Shown piece by piece: positions 1-6,526 of a DNA stretch of 17,000 nt. The stretch is taken from positions 1 through 17,000 of the forward strand of contig CANGMU010000030.1 of the NCBI GenBank assembly GCA_947454665.1. The letters are read 5' to 3'. The notes beneath the pieces are model-generated. The model saw only the letters and a list, made by a program, of their open reading frames with translations, ran no database searches and was not told the origin of the DNA. The position numbers were made by a program, and so were the translations under genes. Source of the DNA: Pseudomonadota bacterium (GTDB taxonomy: Bacteria > Pseudomonadota > Gammaproteobacteria > Steroidobacterales > Steroidobacteraceae). The stretch's first letter is position 1. Each line of letters starts with the position of its first letter.

Positions 1-7
1 TGTTCAT
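1..7 (-). CDS. start of a further gene downstream of cheA (truncated by window edge)
   Basis: On the minus strand an ATG lies at 7-5, preceded by an AAAGGA ribosome binding site about nine bases upstream, in the short gap after the cheA stop codon. Only two codons (Met-Asn) are inside the window, so the product cannot be identified. Its position directly after cheA, on the same strand and with its own ribosome binding site, suggests it continues the chemotaxis operon. Genes commonly found there include cheW, cheB, parA-like genes or receptor genes. Confidence 0.45.
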
Positions 8-25
8 TCGCTGGATTCCTTTTGC

Positions 26-2116
26 TTACGCGATCAGCCGGGCGGCCGGCTGGCTGGCGGCGAGGCGGATGAGACCCGGCACGTCGAGGATCAGTGCGAC
101 GGCACCCTCGCCGAGGATGGTCGCGCCACCGATGCCCTCGATGCGCCCGTAATTCGATTCCATGGACTTGATGACGACCTGCTGCTGACCGAGCAGGCTG
201 TCGACGAAGAGGCCGGCGCGACGGCCGTCACCTTCCACGACCATCACCAGTCCTTCGTGCAGGCTGCGGGCGCGCGGCTGGACGCCGAACACTTCGTGCA
301 GCCGGATGATGGGCAGGTAATCGCCGCGGAAGGAGAAGACCTCGCCGTGTTCGACCAGTCGGTTCGAATGGCCCGGCTTGAGCTGCAGGGATTCGACGAT
401 CGTGACCAGCGGGACGATGTAGGTTTCTTCGCCGACCTGCACGGAAAGACCATCGACGATGGCGAGCGTCAGCGGCAGGTTGATCACAAAGCGCGTGCCC
501 TTGCCCGTCTCGGACTTCAGCTCGATGCTGCCACCGAGCTCCTTGATGTTGCGGCGGACGACGTCCATCCCGACGCCTCGACCGGACAGATCCGTTGTCG
601 CTTCGGCCGTCGAGAACCCGGGCAGGAAGATGAGGTCGCAGATCTGTTCATCGCTGAGCGTGTCACGCGCGTCGACCAGGCCGCGGCTGATCGCCTTCTG
701 GCGGATGCGTTCCTTGTCGAGGCCCTTGCCGTCATCGCTGACTTCCAGCGTGATCGAGCCGCCCTTGTGGAAGGCATTCAAGTGCACGGTGCCTTCGAGC
801 GGCTTGCCGGCAGCGGCGCGGGCATCCGGCATCTCGATGCCGTGGTCGATGCTGTTGCGCACGAGGTGCACCAGCGGATCGCCGATCTTCTCGAGCACGG
901 TCTTGTCGAGCTCGGTCTGTTCGCCGGTCATCTTCAGGCGGATCTGCTTGCCGAGACGGTGCGAGAGGTCGCGCACCAGACGCGGGAAGCGGCTGAACAC
1001 GAAACTGACCGGCAGCATGCGCACGCGCATCACGCTTTCCTGGAGTTCGCGCACGTTGCTGTCCAGCTGTGCGAGACCCGACTTCAGCGCATCGGCGGCG
1101 ACGCCATCGATGCGCGACGCCAGTTGGCTCAGCATGGATTGGGTGATCACGATCTCGCCGACCGTGTTCAGCAATTCGTCGATCTTTTCGATGCTGACGC
1201 GGATCGATCCAGCGTCGCTGGCCGCAGCGGCTTTCGCGACGGGCTCGAAGGCCTTGGGCGCCGCGGCGACGACCGGAGCCGCAACAGGAGCGACGACGGC
1301 AACCGGGGCGGGCGGCTCAACGGCAACCGGCTCCGCGGGCGCTGCGGCCGGCTGCGCGACGCGCGTGATTTCAAGATCGCAATCGCCTTCGGCCCATTCG
1401 AAGATCAGGTCGATCGTGTCGCGCGACACCTCACTCGTCAGGATCAATTCCCAGGCGATGTGGCAGACCTCGGGGTCCATCGCATCGATCGCCGGCAGGG
1501 CCGAAAAGTCAGGACGCGCTTCCAGCGAGCCCAGGCCAGCCAGTTCTGAGAACAGGCGGACCGGATCGTTGCCGCGGATGAGCAGGTCGTGTCGCGCCTT
1601 GAAGCGGATGGTCCACTGGTTCTTGCCCATGGCGGCCGATGCTGCCGGCGCGGCAACGGCCGGCGCCGCGGCAGCGGCCACGGCGGGCACCCCATTCAAG
1701 GCTGGCGCGGCAGGCGCCTCAACGCCGGCGCCCTTCACGAGCGCGGTGAGTTCCGTATGCAGCGTGGCGATGCGTTCCGGCTCCGCGGCATGGCCATGCT
1801 GCACGGTGCCGATCATCGCGCGCAGCACATCGACGGACTGCAGCAACGCGTTTGAGATGCGCTCGGTGAGCGCCATGCGGCTGCTGCGCAGCTCGTCGAG
1901 CAGGGTTTCCAGCGTGTGCGTGAAGGAGGCGATGTCGGAGAAGCCGAACATTCCGGCGCCACCCTTGATGGAGTGGGCGACGCGGAAAATGGTGTTGATG
2001 GTTTCCGGATCGCCGCCGCTCTCGTCGAGCTCCAGCAGTGCGGATTCCATCGTGTCGAGCGCTTCGCGGCTTTCCTCGAAGAATGTCGCATGGAATTGGG
2101 CGAGGTCGATGCTCAC
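26..2116 (-). CDS. cheA: chemotaxis histidine kinase CheA
   Basis: CheA autophosphorylates on an Hpt-domain histidine in response to receptors and passes the phosphate to CheY. The 696-residue product shows the full architecture. There is an Hpt domain with the phospho-acceptor His48 in AHSIKGGAG, then an Ala/Pro linker (about 132-165) and a globular segment at about 168-253 in the place of the CheY-binding P2 domain. A second Ala/Pro linker (254-300), a dimerisation domain (about 303-375) and an HATPase follow, with N box VRNSIDHGIE (419-428), G1 DDGKG (461-465) and G2 GRGVGMD (512-518). A CheW-like domain (about 550-690) ends the protein. The start is GTG at 2116, chosen because GGAGG lies about seven bases upstream and the frame begins two bases after the STAS stop codon, implying translational coupling. 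The kinase motifs are intact, so it should be active. Confidence 0.97.
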   Translation of the reverse strand: MSIDLAQFHATFFEESREALDTMESALLELDESGGDPETINTIFRVAHSIKGGAGMFGFSDIASFTHTLETLLDELRSSRMALTERISNALLQSVDVLRAMIGTVQHGHAAEPERIATLHTELTALVKGAGVEAPAAPALNGVPAVAAAAAPAVAAPAASAAMGKNQWTIRFKARHDLLIRGNDPVRLFSELAGLGSLEARPDFSALPAIDAMDPEVCHIAWELILTSEVSRDTIDLIFEWAEGDCDLEITRVAQPAAAPAEPVAVEPPAPVAVVAPVAAPVVAAAPKAFEPVAKAAAASDAGSIRVSIEKIDELLNTVGEIVITQSMLSQLASRIDGVAADALKSGLAQLDSNVRELQESVMRVRMLPVSFVFSRFPRLVRDLSHRLGKQIRLKMTGEQTELDKTVLEKIGDPLVHLVRNSIDHGIEMPDARAAAGKPLEGTVHLNAFHKGGSITLEVSDDGKGLDKERIRQKAISRGLVDARDTLSDEQICDLIFLPGFSTAEATTDLSGRGVGMDVVRRNIKELGGSIELKSETGKGTRFVINLPLTLAIVDGLSVQVGEETYIVPLVTIVESLQLKPGHSNRLVEHGEVFSFRGDYLPIIRLHEVFGVQPRARSLHEGLVMVVEGDGRRAGLFVDSLLGQQQVVIKSMESNYGRIEGIGGATILGEGAVALILDVPGLIRLAASQPAARLIA

Positions 2117-2118
2117 GG

Positions 2119-2403
2119 TTAAGCCTCCATCGCCGGCAATTTCAGAGCGTCGACGAGCCCCAGCTGCGTCGCCGCGCGGTACAGCTCGGGGTTGGGCTGC
2201 TGCGTCCAGCTCAAGCCACGGCCTTCCGCGTCCAGCTGCCGGACGAAGGCGAGCAGCAGCTGCAGACCGGATGTGTCGATCTTGCCCACGTGGCTGGCAT
2301 CGATATCGACATCGCCGGGTTGGGCGACCTGCGCCATGAGCTGGCTCTTGAAATCAGCGGCCTCGCGCAGGGTGCAGACGGAGGCCAGTTCCAGTGACGA
2401 CAT
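2119..2403 (-). CDS. STAS-domain protein (anti-sigma-factor antagonist / MlaB-like)
   Basis: This is a 94-residue single-domain protein with the STAS fold signature: VDIDASHVGKIDTSGLQLLL at about 32-51, and the loop D43-T44-S45-G46, where SpoIIAA-type proteins carry their phosphorylatable Ser/Thr. STAS proteins act as phosphorylation-controlled protein-binding switches or as subunits such as MlaB. The partner here is unknown. The gene lies between cheZ and cheA, with 14 bases after cheZ, two before cheA, and a strong GGAGGAGG ribosome binding site, so it is co-transcribed with the chemotaxis genes. No cognate serine kinase or phosphatase gene is visible in the window. The position suggests a role in tuning the signalling complex, but this is inference. 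Confidence 0.85.
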   Translation of the reverse strand: MSSLELASVCTLREAADFKSQLMAQVAQPGDVDIDASHVGKIDTSGLQLLLAFVRQLDAEGRGLSWTQQPNPELYRAATQLGLVDALKLPAMEA

Positions 2404-2417
2404 GCTGTCCTCCTCCG

Positions 2418-3122
2418 TCAGATGCCAAGACCGGCCATGAGTGCGTCGATGTCGTCCTGGCCCTGGACCACGCCGACGCTGACACCGGGTACCGCGGGAC
2501 CATAGCCATTGCCCACGGATGCTTCGGACCGCGTCCCGGGCATCGGCTCGTCGAGGGACGCACCGGTCAGCCGCATCAGTTCGGCGAGCACGTGTTCGAC
2601 CTCACCGACGAGGGTCACGACGCCGCGGATGATCTGGCCGGTCAGGTCCTGGTAGGTCTGCGCGATGATCACTTCGTTGAGGTTCGCGCGCACGGTGCTG
2701 CAATCCTCGGCGGTCTGCTCGAGGAAGCCGCGGAAGCCCGCCGGCACGTCGATGCCTTTGGACAGCAGCATCTTGGCGGCTTTGCTGGTGCGTTCGGCGA
2801 GCGGCCCGCATTGTTCGATGAGGTCCATCGTGCGATGGGCGGCCTCGTCGGTGAGCTTCATCACATGATTGAGTCGCGCGCGAGCATCGGGCACCTCGCG
2901 CTCGGCGAGGTCGGAGATGCGGAATTCCTTGCGGAAGGTCAGCATCGCGTCGAGCAGCGAGCCCGTCAGCGTGCGCAGCGCACGCGTGACGTCGCCTTCA
3001 CGCTGGTCCTGCAGCGATTCGACCGCTGCGCGGAACGCCTGCTCGTCGTTGTGGGCGACAGCCTCGTCCAGCTGTGCGAGCAGCGGTCCGTAGGTTTCAG
3101 CAAGCGTGCGGGTCTCGGACAT
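2418..3122 (-). CDS. cheZ: CheY-P phosphatase CheZ
   Basis: CheZ accelerates dephosphorylation of CheY-P and so terminates the motor signal. The 234-residue protein has the catalytic helix segment AQTYQDLTGQIIRG, where D159 and Q163 match the Asp/Gln pair of the family; the glutamine positions the attacking water. The C-terminal QDDIDALMAGLGI (222-234) is the amphipathic CheY-tethering tail, separated from the helical bundle by a flexible Gly/Pro stretch (about 192-220). The ATG at 3122 was chosen because MSETRTL gives a normal family length. The same frame stays open upstream, but that part overlaps cheY. The gene starts five bases after the cheY stop codon, so the pair is tightly coupled. 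CheZ is mainly found in beta- and gammaproteobacteria. Confidence 0.95.
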   Translation of the reverse strand: MSETRTLAETYGPLLAQLDEAVAHNDEQAFRAAVESLQDQREGDVTRALRTLTGSLLDAMLTFRKEFRISDLAEREVPDARARLNHVMKLTDEAAHRTMDLIEQCGPLAERTSKAAKMLLSKGIDVPAGFRGFLEQTAEDCSTVRANLNEVIIAQTYQDLTGQIIRGVVTLVGEVEHVLAELMRLTGASLDEPMPGTRSEASVGNGYGPAVPGVSVGVVQGQDDIDALMAGLGI

Positions 3123-3127
3123 CGGGA

Positions 3128-3520
3128 TCAGCCTGCTGCAGCCCGTGACTGGAGGATCTTGTCTACCTTGTCCTTCAGGGTCTGCGCCGTGAAAGGCTTC
3201 ACGACATAGCCGTTCACGCCGGCCTGCGCGGCTTCGACGATCTGCTCGCGCTTGGCTTCGGCGGTCACCAGCAGGACCGGCAGCTTGGCCAGGGCCGGAT
3301 CGGCACGCACCGCCTTGAGCAACTCCAGGCCAGGCATACCCGGCATGTTCCAGTCCGTGACGAGGAAATCGATATTGCCCTGCTTGAGGATGGGCAAAGC
3401 CGTCGTGCCATCGTCCGCTTCCTGGACGTTCGAGTAGCCCAGGTCGTTCAGGAAGTTCTTGATGATGCGCCTCATGGTGGAAAAGTCGTCCACCACCAGG
3501 AACCGGATATCCGCACTCAT
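3128..3520 (-). CDS. cheY: chemotaxis response regulator CheY
   Basis: This single-receiver-domain regulator (130 residues) is phosphorylated by CheA and binds the FliM N-terminus to reverse the flagellar motor. All receiver residues are present: the acidic pair D11/D12 in VVDDFSTMRR, phospho-acceptor D56 in VTDWNMPGM, T86 in LLVTAEA, the aromatic switch Y105 and K108 in YVVKPF. The DFSTMRRIIKNFL helix is typical of motor-binding CheY rather than of DNA-binding regulators. The ATG at 3520 follows a purine-rich GGAGGAGAGGA ribosome binding site. It is the first gene after a 312-base gap downstream of fliN and is followed five bases later by cheZ. Confidence 0.97.
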   Translation of the reverse strand: MSADIRFLVVDDFSTMRRIIKNFLNDLGYSNVQEADDGTTALPILKQGNIDFLVTDWNMPGMPGLELLKAVRADPALAKLPVLLVTAEAKREQIVEAAQAGVNGYVVKPFTAQTLKDKVDKILQSRAAAG

Positions 3521-3832
3521 GCCGTCCTCTCCTCCCGGGCGTCGCTGGCCGGGAATTCCAGCGCAGCAGACACCTTATGTTCATAGTCCTGCGTCGCACT
3601 TCCGGCCACAACCGCGCACAGTTGTCGACGTTCACAGCCTTCGCTTTCCGCGTCGCAACATGGCCCGCTGGCAGCCCAGTGGTCACAGTCCGGCGGGCGT
3701 GACAGCCCCGCCCTGAAGCGAATCATGCCGCCGCGGGGGGCCCTCAGGCCGTGCTGCGGTTCACGCTTATGTCAAAAAGGGGGCGGTTTGGGCCTGACCG
3801 GCCAGGAGGGGGCGGTCGGGGAAAAGGGCTGG
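3521..3832. other. intergenic region between fliN and cheY
   Basis: No gene is supported in these 312 bases. Short open frames exist but have no family resemblance and no good ribosome binding site. On the minus strand a TTGACA hexamer (3769-3774) lacks a matching -10. A stem GGCGGG/CCCGCC (3692-3697 with 3707-3712) has a nine-base loop and no following T run, so it is not a convincing terminator. An AT-richer patch with TATGAACATAAGG (minus strand, about 3574-3586) lies 54-66 bases upstream of the cheY ATG and could belong to a cheY promoter, but no clear -35 or sigma-28 box accompanies it. The length of the gap suggests that cheY has its own promoter. Confidence 0.5.
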
Positions 3833-4105
3833 TCAGCGGTTGGTTTCGATGCTCGTCACGGCTTCGGTGAACCGCACCCCGTAGTGCTCGTTGACCATCA
3901 CGACCTCGCCGTGGGCGACCAAGCGGCCGTTCACGAAGACGTCGAGGGCGTCGCCCGCCGGGCGGTCGAGTTCGACCACCGTGCCGACATTCAGCTGCAG
4001 CAGCTGACGGATATTCATGGTGGTCCGGCCGACTTCGAGCGAAAGCTCCACGCCGATGTCGAGCACCACGTCATTGGGTTGCGCCTGGTCGGTCTGCGGG
4101 GACAT
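3833..4105 (-). CDS. fliN: flagellar motor switch protein FliN (short form)
   Basis: FliN forms the lower part of the C-ring with FliM and helps dock the export ATPase complex. The 90-residue product is essentially only the SpoA/FliN C-terminal domain: DVVLDIGVELSLEVGRTTMN, then IRQLLQLNVGTVVELDRPAG, FVNGRLVAHGEVVMVNEHYG and VRFTEAV. Enterobacterial FliN is about 137 residues, so the variable N-terminal extension is almost absent. The start is fixed by the fliM junction, where the sequence TGATG joins the fliM stop and fliN ATG with one shared base, a classic coupled arrangement. It is the last gene of the fliGMN group before a 312-base gap. Confidence 0.95.
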   Translation of the reverse strand: MSPQTDQAQPNDVVLDIGVELSLEVGRTTMNIRQLLQLNVGTVVELDRPAGDALDVFVNGRLVAHGEVVMVNEHYGVRFTEAVTSIETNR

Positions 4106-5106
4106 CAGCCCTTCCTCACGAATGCATCGAGCGAGTTACCGGTCTTGCGGGAGACCAGGCGCGAGACGCGCACGACCTGCCGACCGCGCTGCTGACCCAC
4201 CTCACCCTGGAACACGGGCACGCCATCGGCGAGCACCATGGCCTGGCCCTCGAAATCACAGGGGATGACATCGCCGGCCTTGAGGTCCAGCAGTTCACCG
4301 AGGGTGAGCCGCGACTGGCAGAGGCGCGTCACGAGATCGATCTCGGTCTCTTCAAGCTCATTGCGCATCGTCTGCGCCCAACGTTCGTCCTTGTCGGCAC
4401 GATCGCTCGACATGCCGGCTTTCAGCACGTCCTTGATGGGCTCGAGCATGGAATAGGGGATGGTGATGTGGATGTCGCCACCGCCGCCGTCGAGCTCGAT
4501 GTGGAAGCGGTTCACGACGACGATCTCGGTCGGCGTCACGATGTTCGCGAAGTGCGGGTTGATCTCGGAATTCAGGTATTCCGGCTCGATCGCCATCACC
4601 GGCGTCCAGGCGTCACGCATGCCGTCGAAGACCTGCTTCAACAGCATGTGGATGATCTGCATCTCGGTCGCGGTGAATTCGCGGCCTTCGATCTTCGCGT
4701 GGCGACCATTGCCACCGAAGAAATTGTCGATCACCGCGAACACCAGCCGCGGCTCGAGGATGACCAACGCGGTGCCCTGCAACGGATTGATGCGGACGAG
4801 GTTCAGGCTGGTCGGCACCTGCAGCGTGGGCAGGTATTCGGAAAATTTCGGCAGCGCGATGGGCGCAACGGCAACGTCGGGCGACCGGCGCAGCATGCTG
4901 AAGATGCTGATGCGAAGCTGCCGCGCCAGCCGCTCGTTGACCATCTCGAGCGTCGGCATGCGGCCGCGGACGATGCGCGTCTGCGTCGCGAAATCATAGG
5001 GCCGGGCCTCGCCCGATGGCGTGGGGCCCTGCGTGTCGACGGCACCGGAATCGACGCCGTGCAACAGCGCGTCGATCTCGTCCTGGTTCAGGACATCAAT
5101 GGCCAT
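4105..5106 (-). CDS. fliM: flagellar motor switch protein FliM
   Basis: FliM is the CheY-P receptor in the flagellar C-ring, bridging FliG and FliN. The 333-residue product carries the N-terminal CheY-P binding peptide LNQDEIDALL (6-15). A CheC-like middle domain follows with the conserved GGNGR stretch (about residues 130-134), and a SpoA domain at the C-terminus ends in SRLVSRKTGNSLDAFVRKG. The length matches the family. The ATG at 5106 begins the typical MAIDVLNQDEID start, 15 bases after the fliG stop, with only a weak GGGA upstream. The gene shares one base with fliN. The usual fliH, fliI, fliJ, fliK and fliL genes are not between fliG and fliM. Confidence 0.97.
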   Translation of the reverse strand: MAIDVLNQDEIDALLHGVDSGAVDTQGPTPSGEARPYDFATQTRIVRGRMPTLEMVNERLARQLRISIFSMLRRSPDVAVAPIALPKFSEYLPTLQVPTSLNLVRINPLQGTALVILEPRLVFAVIDNFFGGNGRHAKIEGREFTATEMQIIHMLLKQVFDGMRDAWTPVMAIEPEYLNSEINPHFANIVTPTEIVVVNRFHIELDGGGGDIHITIPYSMLEPIKDVLKAGMSSDRADKDERWAQTMRNELEETEIDLVTRLCQSRLTLGELLDLKAGDVIPCDFEGQAMVLADGVPVFQGEVGQQRGRQVVRVSRLVSRKTGNSLDAFVRKG

Positions 5107-5121
5107 GCTGCATCAATCCCG

Positions 5122-6129
5122 TCATACGAACTGTTCCGCACCGGCGGCGCCGAGCATGATGCGGCCCGCGTCGGCCAAGCGCCGCGCGACCGCGAGGATT
5201 TCCTTCTGCGCCGCCTCGACTTCCGACAGCCGCACCGGGCCGCGTGATTCGAGATCGTCCTTCAGCATCTCGCCAGCTCGCTGCGACATGTTCTTCATGA
5301 TCTTCTCGAGCATCTGCGGATCAGCGCCCTTCAGCGCCAGCACGAGCTTCGCACTGTCGACTTCACGCAGGATTTCCTGGATGCCGCGGTCGTCGACATC
5401 GATCAGGTTCTCGAACACGAACATGAGGTCCTGCAGCTTCTGGCAGAGCGCCTCGTCGTTCTTGCGGATCTGCCCGATGACTTCGCCTTCGCCGGTGCCA
5501 TCGATGAAATTCAGGATGCCCGCTGCGATCTTGGGGCCGCCGAGGTTCGCGGCGATGCCACCGGAATTGCCGGCGAACTGCTTCTCGATCATCTCGTCGA
5601 GCTTGCCAAGCGCGGCCGGCTGCACGCCATCCAGCGTCGCGATGCGCGTGATGACATCCGCCTGCAGCCACTTCGGGAAATGTTCGAGCACCTTCGCAGC
5701 ATGGTCTTGGTCCAGATAGGCCAGGATGATGGCCAGCACCTGCGGGTGCTCGGTCTTGATGGTCTCGGCGATCGAGCGCGGCTCCATCCACTTCAGGACG
5801 TCGAGCCCCTTGCTCGTGCGGCCGAGCAGGATGCGGTCGATGATGCCGCTGGCCTTGTCGTCACCCAGTGCATTCACGAGGACGGAGCGGATGTAGTCGT
5901 CGGACCCGACCTTGATGTCGGCCTGCGATTCCATCACGCCGACGAAGCCGGACACGACGGCGCCCACCTCCTCTCGGGAGGCGCTCTTGAGCTGAGCCAT
6001 CTCGACACCGAGCTTCTGGACGACTTTTGCGTCCAGGTGCTTGAGCACTGTGGCGGCCTCCTGTTCGCCGAGGGCGAGCAGGAGCACGGCGGCGCTGCGG
6101 GTGTTGGGGGCTCCCAGCTGGTCGGCCAT
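5122..6129 (-). CDS. fliG: flagellar motor switch protein FliG
   Basis: FliG links the MS-ring to the C-ring and makes the rotor contact with the stator that generates torque. From the ATG at 6129 it has 335 residues, the normal size. The N-terminal FliF-binding domain begins RSAAVLLLALGEQEAA. The middle domain has the conserved EHPQ motif (127-130). The C-terminal torque domain holds the charged helix around GIQEILREVDSAKLVLALKG (249-268). A TTG at 6174 could extend the frame by 15 codons, but it lies inside the -12 element of a sigma-54 promoter, upstream of the expected transcript start, so 6129 is preferred. fliF is not upstream; fliG is the first gene of its operon. Confidence 0.97.
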   Translation of the reverse strand: MADQLGAPNTRSAAVLLLALGEQEAATVLKHLDAKVVQKLGVEMAQLKSASREEVGAVVSGFVGVMESQADIKVGSDDYIRSVLVNALGDDKASGIIDRILLGRTSKGLDVLKWMEPRSIAETIKTEHPQVLAIILAYLDQDHAAKVLEHFPKWLQADVITRIATLDGVQPAALGKLDEMIEKQFAGNSGGIAANLGGPKIAAGILNFIDGTGEGEVIGQIRKNDEALCQKLQDLMFVFENLIDVDDRGIQEILREVDSAKLVLALKGADPQMLEKIMKNMSQRAGEMLKDDLESRGPVRLSEVEAAQKEILAVARRLADAGRIMLGAAGAEQFV

Positions 6130-6168
6130 GACGGTTTTCAGTCTCTTGTCTGAAGGTACGGGCTGAAT

Positions 6169-6185
6169 TAGCAAATTCCGTGCCG
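6169..6185 (-). promoter_or_regulatory. sigma-54 (RpoN) promoter of fliG-fliM-fliN
   Basis: Read on the minus strand the element is CGGCACGGAATTTGCTA. It has the invariant GG at -24 (6184-6183) and GC at -12 (6172-6171) separated by exactly ten bases. It departs from the TGGCACG-N4-TTGCW consensus only at the first base. The predicted transcript start is near 6159, giving a leader of about 30 bases before the fliG ATG. Sigma-54 control by a FleQ/FlrC-type activator is the rule for basal-body and switch genes in many polar-flagellated gammaproteobacteria. I did not identify activator binding sites. Confidence 0.85.
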
Positions 6186-6276
6186 CACTTCACCGGCGAC
6201 GGATTCGTGGCGCACACTTGAAGCATTGTCCCTGACCCGCCTCGCCCGCAAGGGACCCTGTCATGAACCGGATGCC

Positions 6277-6522
6277 ATGCGCCCTCTGATCGATTACAAC
6301 CGCTGTGAGGGCAAGGCGGCCTGCGTCGCCGTCTGCCCGACGCAGGTCTTCGACCTGCGCCAGCTCACGGCGGCCGAGCGCGGGCCACTCACGCTGGCTG
6401 GCCGGCTGCGCGGCTTCCTGCACGGGGGTCCGCAGGCTTGGGTGACGCGGCCGGAAGCCTGCAAGGGCTGTGCGCGCTGCGTAGCGGAATGCCCGGAAAG
6501 CGCGATCCGGCTGGTGCCCTGA
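6277..6522 (+). CDS. small bacterial-type ferredoxin with one complete and one incomplete cysteine motif
   Basis: This 81-residue iron-sulfur electron carrier has two ferredoxin motifs. The second, CKGCARCVAECPESAI, is a full CxxCxxCxxxCP. The first, CEGKAACVAVCP, has only three cysteines (C10, C16, C20), with Lys13 where the second cysteine would be. One site should bind a 4Fe-4S cluster; the other may hold 3Fe-4S or use another ligand. Similar CEGK-type first motifs occur in stand-alone ferredoxins of unknown partner. The ATG at 6277 starts MRPLIDYNRC, the expected beginning of the fold. A TTG at 6226 would add 17 residues of low likelihood, and neither start has a strong ribosome binding site. 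It is divergent from fliG and converges on mnmG with four bases between the stop codons. Confidence 0.85.
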   Translation: MRPLIDYNRCEGKAACVAVCPTQVFDLRQLTAAERGPLTLAGRLRGFLHGGPQAWVTRPEACKGCARCVAECPESAIRLVP

Positions 6523-6526
6523 CGCC

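Noticed and set aside
257..2339. Long plus-strand frames opposite cheA and the STAS gene.
   Set aside because: They are low-complexity Arg/Ser/Ala translations of the antisense strand, with no domain signatures.
3123..3686. An N-terminal extension of CheZ in the same frame, giving 422 residues.
   Set aside because: The added part is fully overlapped by cheY, has no CheZ similarity and would double the family length.
3692..3712. The GC stem between fliN and cheY as an intrinsic terminator.
   Set aside because: Only six base pairs with a nine-base loop, and no T run on the minus strand.
3521..3832. A sigma-28 or sigma-54 promoter for cheY.
   Set aside because: No GG-N10-GC pair with a supporting consensus and no GCCGATAA-like -10 were found on the minus strand.
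6130..6174. A TTG start adding 15 residues to FliG.
   Set aside because: It lies inside the sigma-54 promoter, upstream of the predicted transcript start. MADQLGAPNTRS is a normal FliG N-terminus.
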